From positions 6,377,478 through 6,441,477 of the forward strand of contig NC_021678.1 of NCBI RefSeq assembly GCF_000247815.1: a stretch of 64,000 nucleotides of DNA, read 5' to 3'. The notes below the pieces were generated by a model. It did no database searches. It was not told where the DNA came from and worked only from the letters and a program-made list of their open reading frames with translations. A program made the translations under genes and the position numbers. Below, in pieces: positions 11,232 to 25,700 of the stretch. Origin of the DNA: Ficedula albicollis (lineage: Eukaryota > Chordata > Aves > Passeriformes > Muscicapidae). The stretch's first letter is position 1. Every line of letters starts with the position of its first letter.

Positions 11232-14200
11232 CTCCATCATTAGGTACCTTGAGCAGATCTGCTAGCAAATCTGCTTGGGTAAATCTAAGATGATCTCAGG
11301 GTAGCATTAATGTTTTAAATAACATTGCCATCCTCTCTTGAGGTGATTCTTGCTGCATATGTGTTTGGTATGTTAGGCTGTGACTGTTGGGTCAGTGTAT
11401 TGCAGCACAGTGTCAGACTGCAGGAGGATTGTTTTCAAAAAGCAGCACTGAGGGATAGCTTGACCTCTAAAGAGGTTAAAGCAAAATTGTGGTGTTGAGA
11501 CTGTTTACATTTTTCACATGGTGCTGCATGTGTCTGGATTTGAGCTTGCAGCTCCTTCCTTGAACGACCTTGAGCAGTAACCACATTCCTGTGTACATCC
11601 CAGTGCCTCTGAGAATTGTGCTCTTTGAACATAATTTTTTTTCTCATTGGGAAGAGAAAGCAAATTACCCTCTAGCACACAGCTTGCTGTGGTTCATTTA
11701 GGGACCAAGGTGGTACTGCTGGTGTGGAACAACACTGCAGGTGGTTAGCTAAGGATCAGGGAACTTTCCTAGCCACTAATGGAGAGAGAATCTGTTCTGG
11801 GTGTTGGGAGTTGTTTAGAGAAGTGGTAGACAAATTAACATCTGTCAGTTCTTTGCTAATGACAGGCTGTTTACTTGTTTCAAATTCTGTTCTCCATTAG
11901 TACATTTTTTGTTTTATGTAATGTACGCAGTCAAGAAATTGGTGAAAAAATCTGTGGGTCTTTTAAATGCTCTGAAAAATGTGGACTGCTATATATTTGG
12001 AAGGGGAATATGTCTATGGAGCCTCTTTAAATGGGACAGTTATGGAGATTCCATCCAGTTTCTGCTTTCAGTCATAGAAAAATACTCAGTTGGATGGGAT
12101 GTAGAAACCTGTCTAATTTGAAAAATCAAGTATCAAAAACTGACAGTGCAGTGTCCTGAAAAGTGGTGATGTGACACATCTGGGAGGATTTTGTTCTGCA
12201 CTGCCACAGAGCACAAGGCTCCTGCAGCCCTAGAGGGGGCTAATTCTGTCATGGTTCTGATGGTTTCTTCGTTGTGTTTAGCAGATAAAAATGGCGACTT
12301 AAATAAAGATCTTAAGGTGAATAAAATTCTTTAAAGATTTAAACACTCAAAGCCACTTCAACAAGTCATATTCTTTTTTTTCTTTAATTTGATAGAGTGG
12401 GTTTGTACAGATCCCTTGGCCTCTTTCCTTACTGCATCTAGAATTTCAGATGTTTCTTGGAGTCCTTCCTGTAAGCTGTTTCACTTTTCAAATGTCTGTG
12501 CTGAAAAAGGCTTTTTTTTTTTATATACCCTTGCTTATAGAACACCATGAAATTAAATGTGAATTGATAATCAAATGGCTGAGTTTGTTTCCAAGCAATG
12601 CTGTCTTTTAACACACTAAAAGCTGAGAGCCAGGAAGGCCAAGGCTTTGTGTATTTCCTGTGTTTCTTCAGATTGGATTTGGCTTCTGAGCCAGACAGCA
12701 TGGCCTGAATCGCACCAGTACTCCTGAAACCGCTTTCTCGCAGTACCCTCAAACTTGATTAAGAGCAGCATGCTTTAAGTGCTTGGTTAAAAATAAACAA
12801 ACCACTGTGAGAGGGGAAAACAACGTACTTTTATTTTATAAATATGCTAATCAATTTTTAAAATATCTTCAGCTTGAAGTTCTGTTTGCAGTGGCTTGCG
12901 AATCTCTTGTGATAAGCAGCTGCTATCTTTGTGTAGTAACTAATTTGTATGTGGGTGTAGCAGCAGTTAAAACACATGGCTCCTTTGAATCAATGAAGAT
13001 GGGCATTTGCAATGACCAGGTCAGGCTTTGCTTTTGTCCTGACTGCCATTGATTCTTCGTGGAGTCCTTTTTATTTATTCTAGCTAGGTTTTTTTGTTGT
13101 TGTTGTTGTTTTGGTTTTTTTTTTTTTTTTGATAAACAGGAAAATATTTCAAAACACTGGTTTGTATTAAAAGGCAGGAAGTGGAGTATGATTAATCGGC
13201 ACAGTGAAGAGATGTGCTAGCATGAGCAGACATTTAAGCTTCTTTATATTTATATATATATGTATATATCTAGCACTGGTTTGATCAGTAAAAATTGATG
13301 GGAAGCTCATTTTTATATATTTTCTTTTCTGTCTGTCACTTCCCCCTTCCTTCCCCCCAGTGCCTGGCAAACCAGTTTAAATAAATGAAGAATAGCTGCT
13401 GGAAATCAGGAAACAACACTTTTAGAGGAATTAAGACTGTGGAATAAGTGGCTGGAATTGCACTGGGGTTGTGGGAGTTTTTAACTGGCGTTGCCAGCTA
13501 TAACAATATTGCTCTGCCTTTGCATGTTGGTGATACTGGGTGTGTGGGGCATTTCTGTGTGTTTTTTTCTGTCCTTTATTGCTGATCAGATTAAGAAGAG
13601 GGAGGATACAGGAGGAGAGTGACAGCTCAGCCATTCTCATATGTATAGAAACATAAAGCCCAAGAGGCACTTGTCTGTAGCCTGCAGATTTGATGTTTGT
13701 TGCTTGTAAGGTGAAAACATAGCTCGAGCTTAGAGCTTTCCTCAAGAGAGCGTCTGCGCGTTTTTGTTTTCTGTCAGAAACACCAGAGGCATGCTCAGGC
13801 TCTGCCTGTGGAGGCCTTTCCCTGAAGCACTGGAATTAATGTGCAAAAGAAAAAGAGAATCCGAAATATCTGACACGATAACAAGAATGAGTTATGCTTC
13901 AACCTGCGTTCTTGTGCCCTTAGCCTAACCTTGCAAGCAGAGCTGATGCTTTGCTTCTTGGAGATTTATTGTCTGTGGTCTTTTACATAGAAACATAACC
14001 ATTGCATAACTGAATAACCTAAGCTATTGCCTGGTAACTTGAAATTGTGAGTTTTGTTTTCTTCTGATGGACTGAAAAAAATATATTGAAAGCAAAAATC
14101 AGTCTTGAAATAGTGTTAGTCTGTAGGTGGTTCATATGCATTTGATTTGAAGTGCTCACTCGGAGCATGAGCAGCTCTTACTGAACGATCCCATTCTCTG

Positions 14201-17200
14201 CCAGGAGGAATGTAACTCTTAAGCATTCATATGAAAAGTTAAGCTTAACTTACATAACTAACACTTTTTGAATAGTCTCTCATGATGACTTTAGTTGTCG
14301 CTGCAGATGTCTATTGTTTGTTGGTAGCAATCAGCTGTAAAGGTACCAGTCAATGCCAAATAAAATCTGTTACAAGTACAGTGTGTGAACACTTCCTATG
14401 CACTGCTTATGCATTTCCAGTATGGGCAAGAGTCTTACAGCTAAGTGGATTAATTGTGGCATTTCTTTATCAGTAAAATTTTAATAGAACTGTAAGTGAA
14501 CTGTGTGTTGGTGGAATGATAGATGAGATCAGTAAGTCTCCTCATGGCCCATTTGGGGACTGCAGAGTCCAGTGTGTGTCCGTCGAGGTTACTATTGAAG
14601 AGAGGGAAGGGCAGAGTTGTCACTTCCATGACTTGAACTTGGAAGTCTCTAGGTAAATCATGGATGCAGCTGAAAGTTTTGTGAGCAGGGCAACTGGACA
14701 GGAGGGATTGGCATTCAGCTATGGCTTGTTGGTTTGCTAAGCCACTTTCTGGATTTTAGTTTGGCTTTTCCTAATATTTTTTTCTTCTTTCTCCTCCAGC
14801 AATGAATGAACTAACCATAGGCTTTATTCCTCTGATATCTGAATAGATATTCCTGTTGATGAGAATAGAGAGTTAATTGCATGACATTAGACATAGTCTG
14901 TTAGCGTGCTATGTCAGCTGTTTCTTTCAATATAAACGTAAATTTTGCATGGGTGAAGGGGAAGAGATTTGGTAAAATAAACCTTATGCAATAATACCCA
15001 TGGAATTTAATATTTGCAATTATTTTTGCTGTCCTAATATTGATGAGACTCTCAGACAAGTGCATTTTGAGTTGAAGTTAATTACTCTTTTCTGAAAAAT
15101 ATTGGAAATAAATTATGTGGCATGGGATGCCTTTGATTCATTTTCACCATTCTAAAGTCATCAGCTTTTAAAAATAGCAAGTCTGAATGCAGATATCTGG
15201 TATACTTATTAGGAACTTTTTGATTAGATATTAATTAGCATGCCAGTAGGTTGCAATGAAATGTTAAACTGGAGGCTGAGCTTGCTTGCAGGTCTGTAAC
15301 TGAACAAACATACAGATTGTCTAATGCACACAGTGCTTCTGTAAAAATTATTAATACAAAGGAAGGCAGCAGTTTCCATCTTGAAAGAAATTTTCCTTTT
15401 TTTGGCTAAGTAATTAAATCCAAGCCAAACAACCTAGAGAACTTAAATTACATAACATTCTAGAAGTATAGTCATATTATATATTAAATAAGAAGTATTT
15501 TATGTATTTATTATTATACTGTGAAAGAAATTGCTTTTTGTCTTCATAATATTTTTAAGAGAAAACTCTTTCTGCTAGATGATAATGCAAATTTATCAGC
15601 AGTCTTAAAATATTAATCATGTTTTGAAAAGCCTTACTAAAATGCAAGCTGGAATTAGGCGTCAACAACTCTAAGTCCTGGCAAGTATATGGGTGTCTCT
15701 AGGGGCACTTCACATAGTTTGGATAGTCTCCTAGTTAAGCACTCCTGAGACAGAAAATGATTTTTCCTGAATGTGTAGCCTGAACAAACCAAGTTCTCAT
15801 TTAGTCCTTGCTGGGGCGAGATTAAAAGTGTGGTTTGCACTGGACTTAATCCATAAAGGAATTTCAAAGACTTGACTTCAGGCTCTGACATCTATGAAGT
15901 GTGCTATTGCATATATATGGAGGAACAAGAAGGGCATAGAGGGAAGTGCTGAGGAGATCTGTCATTAGTTATCATGCAGTTATCTAGAGAGAATTCCAAA
16001 AACTGGTGATTCGTTTTCCTAACTTTGCTCTGAATCTCCAGGAGCAGCAGCATGCTCAGCAGTGGTAGTTGACTGAGAATACTCTCATTTTGCAGTTGTG
16101 GCAGTAGCTGTGGACATGTGGCAGAGGAGCAATGCTTTGAAGCTGGTGTTCAGGACTTCCTGTGCCAAGGGCAGCCTTGGTAGAGTTGGCATCTCTTATT
16201 CCAGCCAGCAGAGCTGCAGGATGTGCCTTCCAGGACTGGGGTTTTAACCCTTATGGCAGGTGTGGATGCAGAGATTAACTGGAAACAATGGTAGTCTTGC
16301 ATCAGCGCTGCTTTAAAGCAGGGCTGAGCTGAATTGTGGGGGTGTTTCTACATCAATAAAGAGTATAATCATGCGAGGGTGGCTTTTGTTGCTGAGGGAA
16401 CCCTGAAACCTTCTGTCTGGTAGCATGTGCTGTGGTGACTCAGAGCAGTGTGAATGCAGCACTGTGTGGGGCAGCTGACCAAGGTGGACATAAACTCAAC
16501 AAGCACACATATTTGGAAACTAGTGCCACATCTTGGGTGGGACAGCCCAAAAGGTAGAGCTTTTGCTGTTACTACATACTCTTTCAGTCTGTTTTTTATC
16601 CAGAAGAACGTAGCCATTTTAAAATGGGAATAAGGACTGTAATATGAAAATGTCCATCTATAGAATTTATGGTATTGGATGTGACCTGCATTCACTTAAT
16701 ATTGTGCAATACAGTCTGTGTGGGAACCTAGAAATAGAAATATGTACATTGCCCCTACTTAATACTTGCAGGGAATTCTTCTTTAGTCTAAGCAATGGAC
16801 AATAATGAAAGGAGGTTGTTCCCTCTGGGAATTGAGCCCTTTGTTCAAAATGTAGTTCAGCAATTGAACTCAAGAAGAATATCCATTAGCTACCAGTAAT
16901 AGCACTTGTATCCCCTTTGCTGGATTCCAGCTACTAAATGGCAAGACATTAAAATGCTACAAAAGCCTGTGTTGAAATGGGACCAGGTACATAATTTCAA
17001 CATTTAAAATGTACCAGTTCTGAGTGAGAAAGAGCTCTTCAGAATTCATCCACCAGCTGAAGGTGCTGCTGCTAACTTGGAGGGGAAGTAGTAATCTGTA
17101 GAATGTCCAAAGATTTTCAGGAAGAATTGCTAATGTATCTACGTCTGTTTTCTCTGGCTCCTCGTGTTAGTGAGCAATGGGATTAATGGGATTAACCTGA

Positions 17201-17804
17201 GCCCCAGTGTGATTTCAGAACAAAGACTTAGGGGTGTGAGAGGGAGTATGTAACAGAAAAGAGTCCCTGGGAACTCTTTAAACCTCTCCCAGAAATGTTG
17301 CACTTCTGTTACTGTTGAAATTTAAAAGCATTGAAATGTAAAACTCAAATGATTGTCTAAAGCTTTTCCCCTAGCATGAAAATTCCAGAGTTCTACCAAT
17401 GGTACAGTTAAATATTTTGTTTAATTGGAATTGCTGTTCAAATTGATGGATATTTTTCTTGTCTGCCTCTTAAATAGGTAAAGCCTTACTGTTATCAATT
17501 TGGTCTCATTATTGGGTTGGTTAAGCTTTAGTATGTTACAGTGGGTTACAGTGTAACTGGTATTGTCTGCCACATAGTGACTGTTCCAGGTAATGGGAAA
17601 TACTGGATATTTCAAATTCCTTCTGATCATGGAGCAAAAAACAGGTTAGGCCTTGTCTGGGAGCCAAGTTCTTTGCAGATGGAAAGTCATTAAATTTCTT
17701 CCCTCAAAAATGTTATCTCCTCTACCTGCAAAAGTAGTATAACAGACATCAGTGAAGGAGTGAGGTCAGGCTTAGAGGTTCCTGTCCCCGAGTATCAACC
17801 TAAC
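11232..17804. other. Non-coding stretch, no gene found
   Basis: No gene or clear mobile element is seen. Minor features are a TTG microsatellite plus T-tract near 13095-13130, a TA-rich microsatellite near 13241-13269, and a strongly AT-rich segment around 15420-15640. The open frames are short and unconvincing. Confidence 0.6.
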
Positions 17805-17858
17805 ATCAGTATTTCACAAAGCACCATTCAAAATCAGTATTTCACAAAGCACCATTCA
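17805..17858. repeat. Two-copy tandem repeat, 28-bp period
   Basis: A 26-bp unit beginning ATCAGTATTTCAC occurs at 17805-17830 and again, identical, at 17833-17858, with AA between. The identity implies a recent duplication. Confidence 0.95.
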
Positions 17859-18268
17859 TAGCTGTGTGCATCTCTGCATTTAACATGTAATTTAGGCCTG
17901 GGTATTACAGCACCACTCAATAGAGTAACCATAGGCACAGACTTGTCCTGGGCTCCTTACCTGCACTCTCTGCTGCCCAGTGCCTCCACAGAGGCCAGGA
18001 TCTCTACATCTGTGCTCTGTCAAACTCTGCTTGTCTATTAGACAAGGCCCACAAGCAGCTGTGGGAAGGACAGAGTGTTGTAGTTCTGTCATTTACAGAA
18101 GCTTACAGTAGACTAAAAGTAAATGAAGAGAAAATTAATCAAGAAGAGTCCAGCTTATGAAAAATGTCATAATTCAGAGGACTCCTTGTACCTTACAAGT
18201 ACTTTTGTGTTTACAGAAAGTAAAGACGTATTCCGCTTCTCCCCTCACCACAAATCTGCAATTCAAAT
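17859..18268. other. Non-coding spacer
   Basis: No gene recognised. Short chance frames only. Confidence 0.6.
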
Positions 18269-18398
18269 CCCTCAACTTCTAACTTATCAGAAGAGATTTT
18301 CTAGATGTCCGTGTGATAATGCTGGAAACCTCACCCTCAACTTCTAACTTATCAGAAGAGATTTTTTAGATGTCCGTGTGATAATGCTGGGAACCTCG
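18269..18398. repeat. Two-copy tandem duplication, 65-bp unit
   Basis: Copies at 18269-18333 and 18334-18398, beginning CCCTCAACTTCTAAC, abut directly. They differ at only a few positions (for example a C to T after the AGAGATTTT run and an A to G near the end). Confidence 0.95.
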
Positions 18399-18656
18399 AT
18401 TATAAAGTTGCTAAAATAACATTTTTTTTCCTTAATGCAAATTCTGGATAGTATGGAAACTGACATTCATGTGGAATGTAAGAAACACAGTAAAGAGCTG
18501 AGTTCTTTTCTTTTTGGCCACAGACACACTGTGATGGTTTGTTCCTCTGACAGTAATGCTCCAAGGATTGATTTGCTTGGTTTTGTTGCATTGCAACTCT
18601 TGAGTAACCAGAACCTTGTCTAGGGATTCAGTCATACCTACTATAAGCATTTCACT

Positions 18657-18770
18657 GCTTCTTTGCATATTTTACTGTGCAGCTTCTTGACTGTTAGGCC
18701 ACTGACATAAGGACGCTTCTTTGCATATTTTACTGTGCAGCTTCTTACTGTTAGGCCACCGACATAAGGA
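18657..18770. repeat. Two-copy tandem duplication, 58-bp unit
   Basis: Copies at 18657-18714 and 18715-18770, beginning GCTTCTTTGCATATT. The second copy has lost one base after CTTCTT and has a T to C change (ACTGACAT versus ACCGACAT). The unit contains an octamer-like TTTGCATA sequence, so the duplication also doubles a POU-type site. Confidence 0.95.
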
Positions 18771-21700
18771 GTGGATTCTTATATCTCTGTGCCAAGTACA
18801 GAGAAATGCTCCAAGTGCTCACTTCAGTGAGAGGCTTATGCTAACCAACTAGTTAAATTCCTGGTGTGTGTCCCCCAGGTGCTGTGGATTAATGCTCTCC
18901 TTCCTGTGTGCATTCTCTTTACTGCAAGCTTTGCAGTATCCCAGATGACAGAAAGCTGCACAGATTGCACAGATCCCAGCAAACACTGAGTACTGGACTC
19001 GTGTCTAGCTGGCTCCAGTTTTCTCATGCTTTTAATCATGCAGGTTTCAAAGATATTGCCATTCCTCTTTATACCTTTCCAGTCTTTTGTAGTGTTTCTT
19101 CCAGTTCTTTGGAAATCAGTCAGGAGTTCAGTGCTTTTAGCTGCTCTGTAGTTTGTTCTCAAATCTAACGCGCCGCTTGGTTTACAAAAAGCTGTAATAA
19201 CTGCCAAAGCAGCATATGTGAGTGACATGAACAGTATTGTAGTAAGCAGCCAGCTACACAACCAGCTTAATTCATCACTCATGATGGGAGAGTGACAGTT
19301 TAGCATATGGCCAGTCTCTTCAGATGCTGGTTTATTTCAAATATATTTAGGACTATTTAGTTCTTCCATTTGGGAAGTAGATAGGAGTTGTAAAGCAATT
19401 TCTCCTTAAGCTTTTTGAGTGGACTTTGGTGGTATTCAGACCTCAAGGCTAGAACTGAATTAAAGCTGCTCCTTTTATGCTGTAGGAGAATGGCAACACA
19501 TGCATTATTCACTAGGGATTTTAAAGACCTCTTCAGGTACATCAAGGATGGATTGTTGAATGATCTGTGTAATATTTTGCATAGCTTATAAATTAGAGCC
19601 AGGACAGTGTTTATAGAGGCAGAACCTATTGTTTGTTTAGAATTATAGCCAAATAATTCTGAAAGGTTTTCTTGTTTGTCTTTGTAGTGGGAAAATTTTA
19701 ATGAGTTGTTCAACAATGCTATTTGACTTCTTTTGCTGATTATTAGTAAAGTGTGTTATATTCAGATTTAATCTTGGGATAAAAACTCAAGACATGGTAT
19801 GAAAAGGTTTTATTTTTCCTTGTTTGGGTTATTGCACATAAGAGACATCTATTTGCGAAAGGGAATCCCCTGAGCTACTTGCATTTTTATATTAATATGG
19901 AGAATTAGTTGATCTTTAGATAGTGCTAATCGTAAGTACACTCTGAATTCCCACCATTTCAAAATAATTGCAATGTTCCTGCTGTGACAAAAACGAAAGC
20001 AAGTGTTGAGCTTAGTTTTTCAAAGGAGTTTTAAGTAACTTGAAGAAGAGTAGTAGAAAATGAGCAGTTCTAGGCAATGTTCTCTCAGTGGGACTGTTTC
20101 TATAATAAAGTTGGGATTTTTGCTCAGATGATATTCAGTCTGGTCAATCAGTGACAGTAAAACACATCCTTTTTCCAAAGAAATTTTGCCACATTGCATG
20201 CTTTTTTTCACAATGAAAGCAGATATGTGTCTGCAATTTAAAGCCTGGCTAAGTGTTTTGAAGTGAATGTGGAAATTAAACACCTCAAAGTGAGCAGCTA
20301 TACTGTGGGAATACATAAAATACTATTTAAAAAACCCTAACACAACCAAAAACCCAGGCACAAACTCCAGACAACTTCAGAAATTTAAAAAAAACAAACA
20401 GCAACCCTTTGCTTTTGATCTTAGCAGCTGAGCTGATCAAATAATCTCTCTATATTTCAAACACATTTAGGAGAGCAAGTAGAATAATGTTCTTTGCTGG
20501 AGTCGTGTTGGCATTCTTTTTTTATTCTTGCATTTCCTTGTATTTTGAGCCAGAGAGTTGGAACAGATGGAGTTCCATAAAAAGCCAGTGCTTCATTAGA
20601 TTGGCAAGTTCAACTTCCTGCATTTTCACCTGAGGAACTGAGCAGTTGGATAGTCCTAACTCTTTAGATATCCAAGAATGGTTCTGGGGACTTGTGTCCT
20701 AACTCCATGAGATCTGTCTGGCCTCTTTCCCAACCCCTGCCAAGAAATTGTTTTTGCAGTCCTATCTCCGACTGCTCTCCTTGTTGGAAAGCATTTGGTC
20801 AAGCACTGTGGGTGCTCAAATGCAAAGCACAGAAATGCTTAAAAGAAGAGTGTGCTGAAGACCATGGGTCTGTCTCTGTACTGTTGTGGATTTTGTTCCC
20901 TTTTGGGTTTTTTTTCTCTATGGACTTAATCTTGTAGTTTCTTTGCCTCTCTGGAGGTTTTGGCAGAGCTGCTGGGATGACATGCTCTCTTTGGTACAGG
21001 CATTTCCTTGTGCCTAGCATCTCAATATTTCACACCCTCTATTTTTTTTTTCCATTTTGAGGGATTTAATCTTTCACCCTATGACACTACATAGATCTTT
21101 TCAGAAAAACTGTATGAACAGATTTACAGGACACACTGGTTTTAATTTTTTTTTCATGTAGGACCCTGGTTTATGCAATATCCCCATGACATAATGAGAC
21201 ATCATCATTCACTGGGATGTGAAACACTCATTGTGACATTAGTCAGCCGTATGGTATATTTGTGCCTTCATATTTTGAATGCTGATGCTCCACACTGTAT
21301 TTTCTGTAAGGTGTAGTGAGTGCATTCCTGGGATCTTTGCTGCAGAGAGCTCACGGCCTTTGGATTGCTCCCCAGTAGACCCTACTAATGTTATCTTTGC
21401 ATGTAAGCACCCTGTTTCTGTACTACTGCAAGAGATTGTTCTGTCTACCATTTTTAAATCTCTTCAATTTAATTTCTTTATTTTTAGATATACCAAAAAT
21501 TCTACCCTCCTGGAAACCCTAGAAAGGCAAACCTTAAAAATCCCACTTTTGTTCATTCCCTGGGTTTTCAATATTTAAACAAACAGTGTTTGTTTTGGTT
21601 TTATCCTCAATGTACCATTATAATGCTGAGCTTACCGCTGGAAAACACAGAATGCTTCATAGTAAAATTATTGAGTCTGCCTGATCTTTTTTGAATACTT

Positions 21701-22642
21701 GTCTTTATCTACATCTTATACTTTTGTCCTCACTATTTTGGAGCCTCTTCTAATTAATCTGTGTTGCTGTTGTGTTCCACATCATAGATGTTGCATTGTT
21801 TATGTGAATAAGCAAGCAGCAACTCTTCACATGAACTACATGGAAGACGCTGTTGTTTAGGAGACCTGGTTTATATACCTTGGATATAACAAGAGCATCC
21901 TGACTGAAGACCACCTGCCATACAGTTTGTTTATTCTTAAACAAAAATCCTCTGTTAGTCTGTGCTCACCCGTGGTTGAAAGCAATTTTGTTCCATGTCC
22001 ACGCTCAGAAAATAGCAGTCATGCAGTTTTATGTCTTAGTGTTCAGCTATGTCCTTATCAGTTGAATGTGCAACTATTCATCACTTTGAAATTAAGCTAT
22101 GTATGCAGATCTTATGCCTGTATTAGTAGTGCATAGCATTGGCATTTGAATAATTATTCCCTTTCCCTCCAAAATATCACCTGCAAAATGTGTGAGAAAC
22201 TTATAGCTGACAAACATGCAACTTCCTCTTATTCCCTTGGGTTTAGTCCAGTAATGTTCTGGTGTACACCACTTTCTCTTACGTCAGGTTTGAATAAGGT
22301 GAACAAAATCCATATTCCAGGACGTTTTGGACAGGAATGTGTTTGCTACTTCTCTCATTTTCTTTTTCCTCATCTCTTTCTTTGGGTTGTTTGTTTTTTT
22401 TTTCCCCTTCTGCCTGGGTAGAATTTACCTTAGCAAATTAAAAGGCAAGATAGAATAAGATTTACTGTATAGAGAATGAGGTATATTTCATGGTATATTT
22501 CTCTTTTTTTGTACTCAAGTGGACAGAAGTTGTTCCTCCTGGTTGTCACTATCATCTATGGAAGCAAATGTGATCACTGGGGCTGTGAGAGTCAGATGTT
22601 TACAGGCTTGTGCTCAGGTGCTTATGCTGACTGCATATCTCA
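18771..22642. other. Non-coding stretch, no gene found
   Basis: No exon, RNA gene or mobile element is recognisable. The longest frame (18836-19306, - strand, 156 codons) has no recognisable domain and no splice or promoter context. Confidence 0.6.
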
Positions 22643-22734
22643 GCTTTGCCATTGTTCCCCTCGGTGTGGAAATTAACAGAATAAACGCTTTGCCATTGTT
22701 CCCCTCGGTGTGGAAATTGTTTAACAGAATAAAT
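22643..22734. repeat. Two-copy tandem duplication, 44-bp unit
   Basis: Copies at 22643-22686 and 22687-22734 begin GCTTTGCCATTGTTCCCC. The second copy carries a 4-base GTTT insertion after GGAAATT and a C to T change near its end. Confidence 0.93.
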
Positions 22735-25700
22735 GCCTCTTGTTGTATTGATACGTTTCTTCAATAAAAGCATTTGGCAGAACTGTCTCCTACTTAGATT
22801 TGCTGGACCTAGTGATATATTTAAACTATCAAGCAGTGCAACAAGCTTCAGCGGACAAGTCTGTCTCCCAATTTTTCATGCAATGTTTTTATTTTGTGTT
22901 TTATGTATGAAGGTTTAGAAGTGCTCTGAATTTTGCTGTTACAAACATTGCATGTAGTCATCCAAGCTACTCTGATTCAGCTGAGAAGGATGAAGACTAG
23001 TCTTGCAGCTGCCACCATCTCAGTAGAAAATAAACATTCTTGATCAGTTCCGAGCAGCTGCACTCAGCTCTCACACTGACACTGTGACATGAACTGGTAC
23101 AAAAGTCGCTTGGCAACTCTGTTAGAACTTTAAAAGAGTCACACATTTAAATAAGGCAGGAATATTACAGTGTGAACTGGAGAGGAATTGGAGGGAATAA
23201 AATGGCTGAAGCTGGCACTATTTGCCTTTAATCCCTTTTCCATGTTCTAACTGGGACAATCTCAGATCCTTCTGCTGAGCTTAATGCATGTAATGGAGAA
23301 GCATGGCTCTTGTTTTTAATCTTCCTGGGGACTGGAAGCCCCTTTGAATGCTCTGGTAATCCACTTCCCATGAGAGAAAGGAGGGAAGAAAGAGGAAAGC
23401 CTTTTTTTAAACTAGTTTCGTTGGGTTTCTCTTAATGGGTTTAGATTTGTTTTTTTGGTTGGTTTGTTTGTTTGCCAAGGTTTGTTGTATAATTGTTGGA
23501 TTCTGTGCACCAAAGCTTTTGAATTAAGGAAGCCAGCTGAATCTGGCTGTTAGCCTTGCACCTGCTGCAGTGCTGTGGAGTGAAGCTGTGCTGCTGCTTC
23601 CGTGTTGTGTTGTGCTCACACTCAACCTGAAAGTGAACCTTGCGTTGCCTATACTGAAGGGGGAAAGGAAGAATTTTCCAGCAAACAACCAGAAATGTTC
23701 CTGCTTAGCAATAATTTGTCTTCTTTTACTTTCTGCTTGTCCCCTTGTAGCACTGACCAGGGGGGACAACTGACTAGTAACCATTTGAAGTGGGAATCTC
23801 CAAGTTATGCTGAGCAGTGATGGCCATTTTTCTTCCCCAATCTTGTGCCCACACTCTCACCATGTATGAGGCCCATGTTTGTCCCAAGTTCTGCTGTAAT
23901 ATTCAGTTCCTATTCTTGTTCTCTTGAAGGCTTAGAGTAGAAATTACTCCAGTATGTGAGTTATTGTATGTCTTAATAGCTGAGGGAAATAAATACATTT
24001 TCCTTTAAATTTCACTGACAAAATTTTACCTTAACAAATTGGTTTCAATTTGCTTTTGAGGAAAGTAAAATGGAATAGAAAACATTTTATAAATAAAGCA
24101 AAACTTAAAAATATATGAAGATTTCACAAAATTGTGAAAAGAGCTAAAACCATCTTAGTTCTTTACTAAGTATTTTTAAACTGTCAGTCTTTAAAAATGT
24201 AATTGCTTTCTCTTTGCCTGATGTTAAGGATGTTCTTTTTATTGTTGTTGAGAAGGTTATTTCTTATTGTTACATCTCTAACTTGTCATGTCTCAATGCA
24301 AATTCCAGCATTTTACTTATTTCAAGAACTTTGAACAAGCTGATGTTTGAGACGAAAGCTTTTTTTTCATTACTTAAATTACATATTTGTGTGGGACGAG
24401 AATCAGATGGTAGCATTTTAGAAATGTAGTTCACTACTTCAGTCTTTTGTGCCAGTTATCTGTCTGGTCAAGGCTGTGATATAAAGGCTGGGAAATTAGG
24501 GTTGGCATCTGTACGCCTCTCTGTTTAAAGCTAAATTGAGTTAACAGAAATAGCCAGAAGTAAGGGCTGGAAAAAACCAACCCAGACTGCGAGGCTGAGA
24601 GTTGGAAGACGGTGGCATGAGACGGCATTTGGGTAGTGGTGCACAGCGTGGAATGTCCAAAGCCATGGGGAATAAATGAGCCTTGCAGAAATGCTGTGGA
24701 ATGATTGAGCACTGTATAAACACCTTTATATGGTGTTTGCTTATCCAGGTATACGCACTGCCAGGTCCTGGAATTTGGGAAGTGCAAAAGTTATTTTGTT
24801 GTTTGGTTGGGTTTTTTTTAACCTTGAACCTAGCAGTTTCAAGAGTAACTGAGGACCCTTTTGGTGTCTCTGCGTGGAAATCTGTCGCATAAAAAAAACC
24901 CCCACCAAAATAATTTTCAGGAAAATACGATGACTTGAAAAACACAGTATTTGTCTTTTACACTTTTGCCAAAGAACGTGTTATAGCTATGATTTGTGCC
25001 TGGGCAATAGATGGTCCCTCTCCAAAAATAATTGAGTTTTATTGTCAGCCAGTGGAAAGAAGAAAAATTAAATGTCAGCATTGGTTCTCCAGCTGATAGT
25101 AAAACTGCTTCTAGCAGTGTGCACTTTTTATTGCCTTTTTAGCTGTGTTTATCCTTAGCCTTGATGTGCATCAGAGGTCTTCTGCACTCCTTTATGAAGA
25201 TAAAAATATAATGCAACTGCAGAGCAAATTAATGGGTTTTGCCTTTTTGTGCTTATGCTTATTAGAAGTCCCAGAGGACACTGTTATTAACACACAGGAT
25301 ATTTGCATGTTCCTGTATTTAAAAGCTACAACCATGATTTTCAGTTGTAAATAAACATTTATTTTATAAAGCACAAAGTTCTACTTGAGCACTGCTATCA
25401 GTGTAGGTAGAGTAGAGGCAATGCTACGGATTTAATTTTAAATATCTGAGCCTCACTTGATGTAAAAAGGGCAACTTTAAAATGTTACAAAATTGTATGT
25501 AAATCATATGTGAGAATTGGGACAGATGGAGTAATTAGATGCAATTTGCTAGGTGGTAAAGCAGGGAAATGTTCCACAGTTTTGTGTGTTTAAAAGCATT
25601 ATCATAACTGTGAGTTCCAATGTAAGTTTTGTCTGCTGTGCAAATGTGAAAACTCCTAACTATGGGGAGGAAGGAAGGTATTTTTTTTAGTATTCAGGAG

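Noticed and set aside
17178..17198. Doubled GGATTAAT words as an OTX/PITX homeodomain site pair
   Set aside because: The words are very short and common in AT-rich DNA, with no further supporting signal.
18836..19306. A 156-codon - strand ORF
   Set aside because: No domain, signal or splice context was recognised, and its length is within what chance gives over 64 kb.
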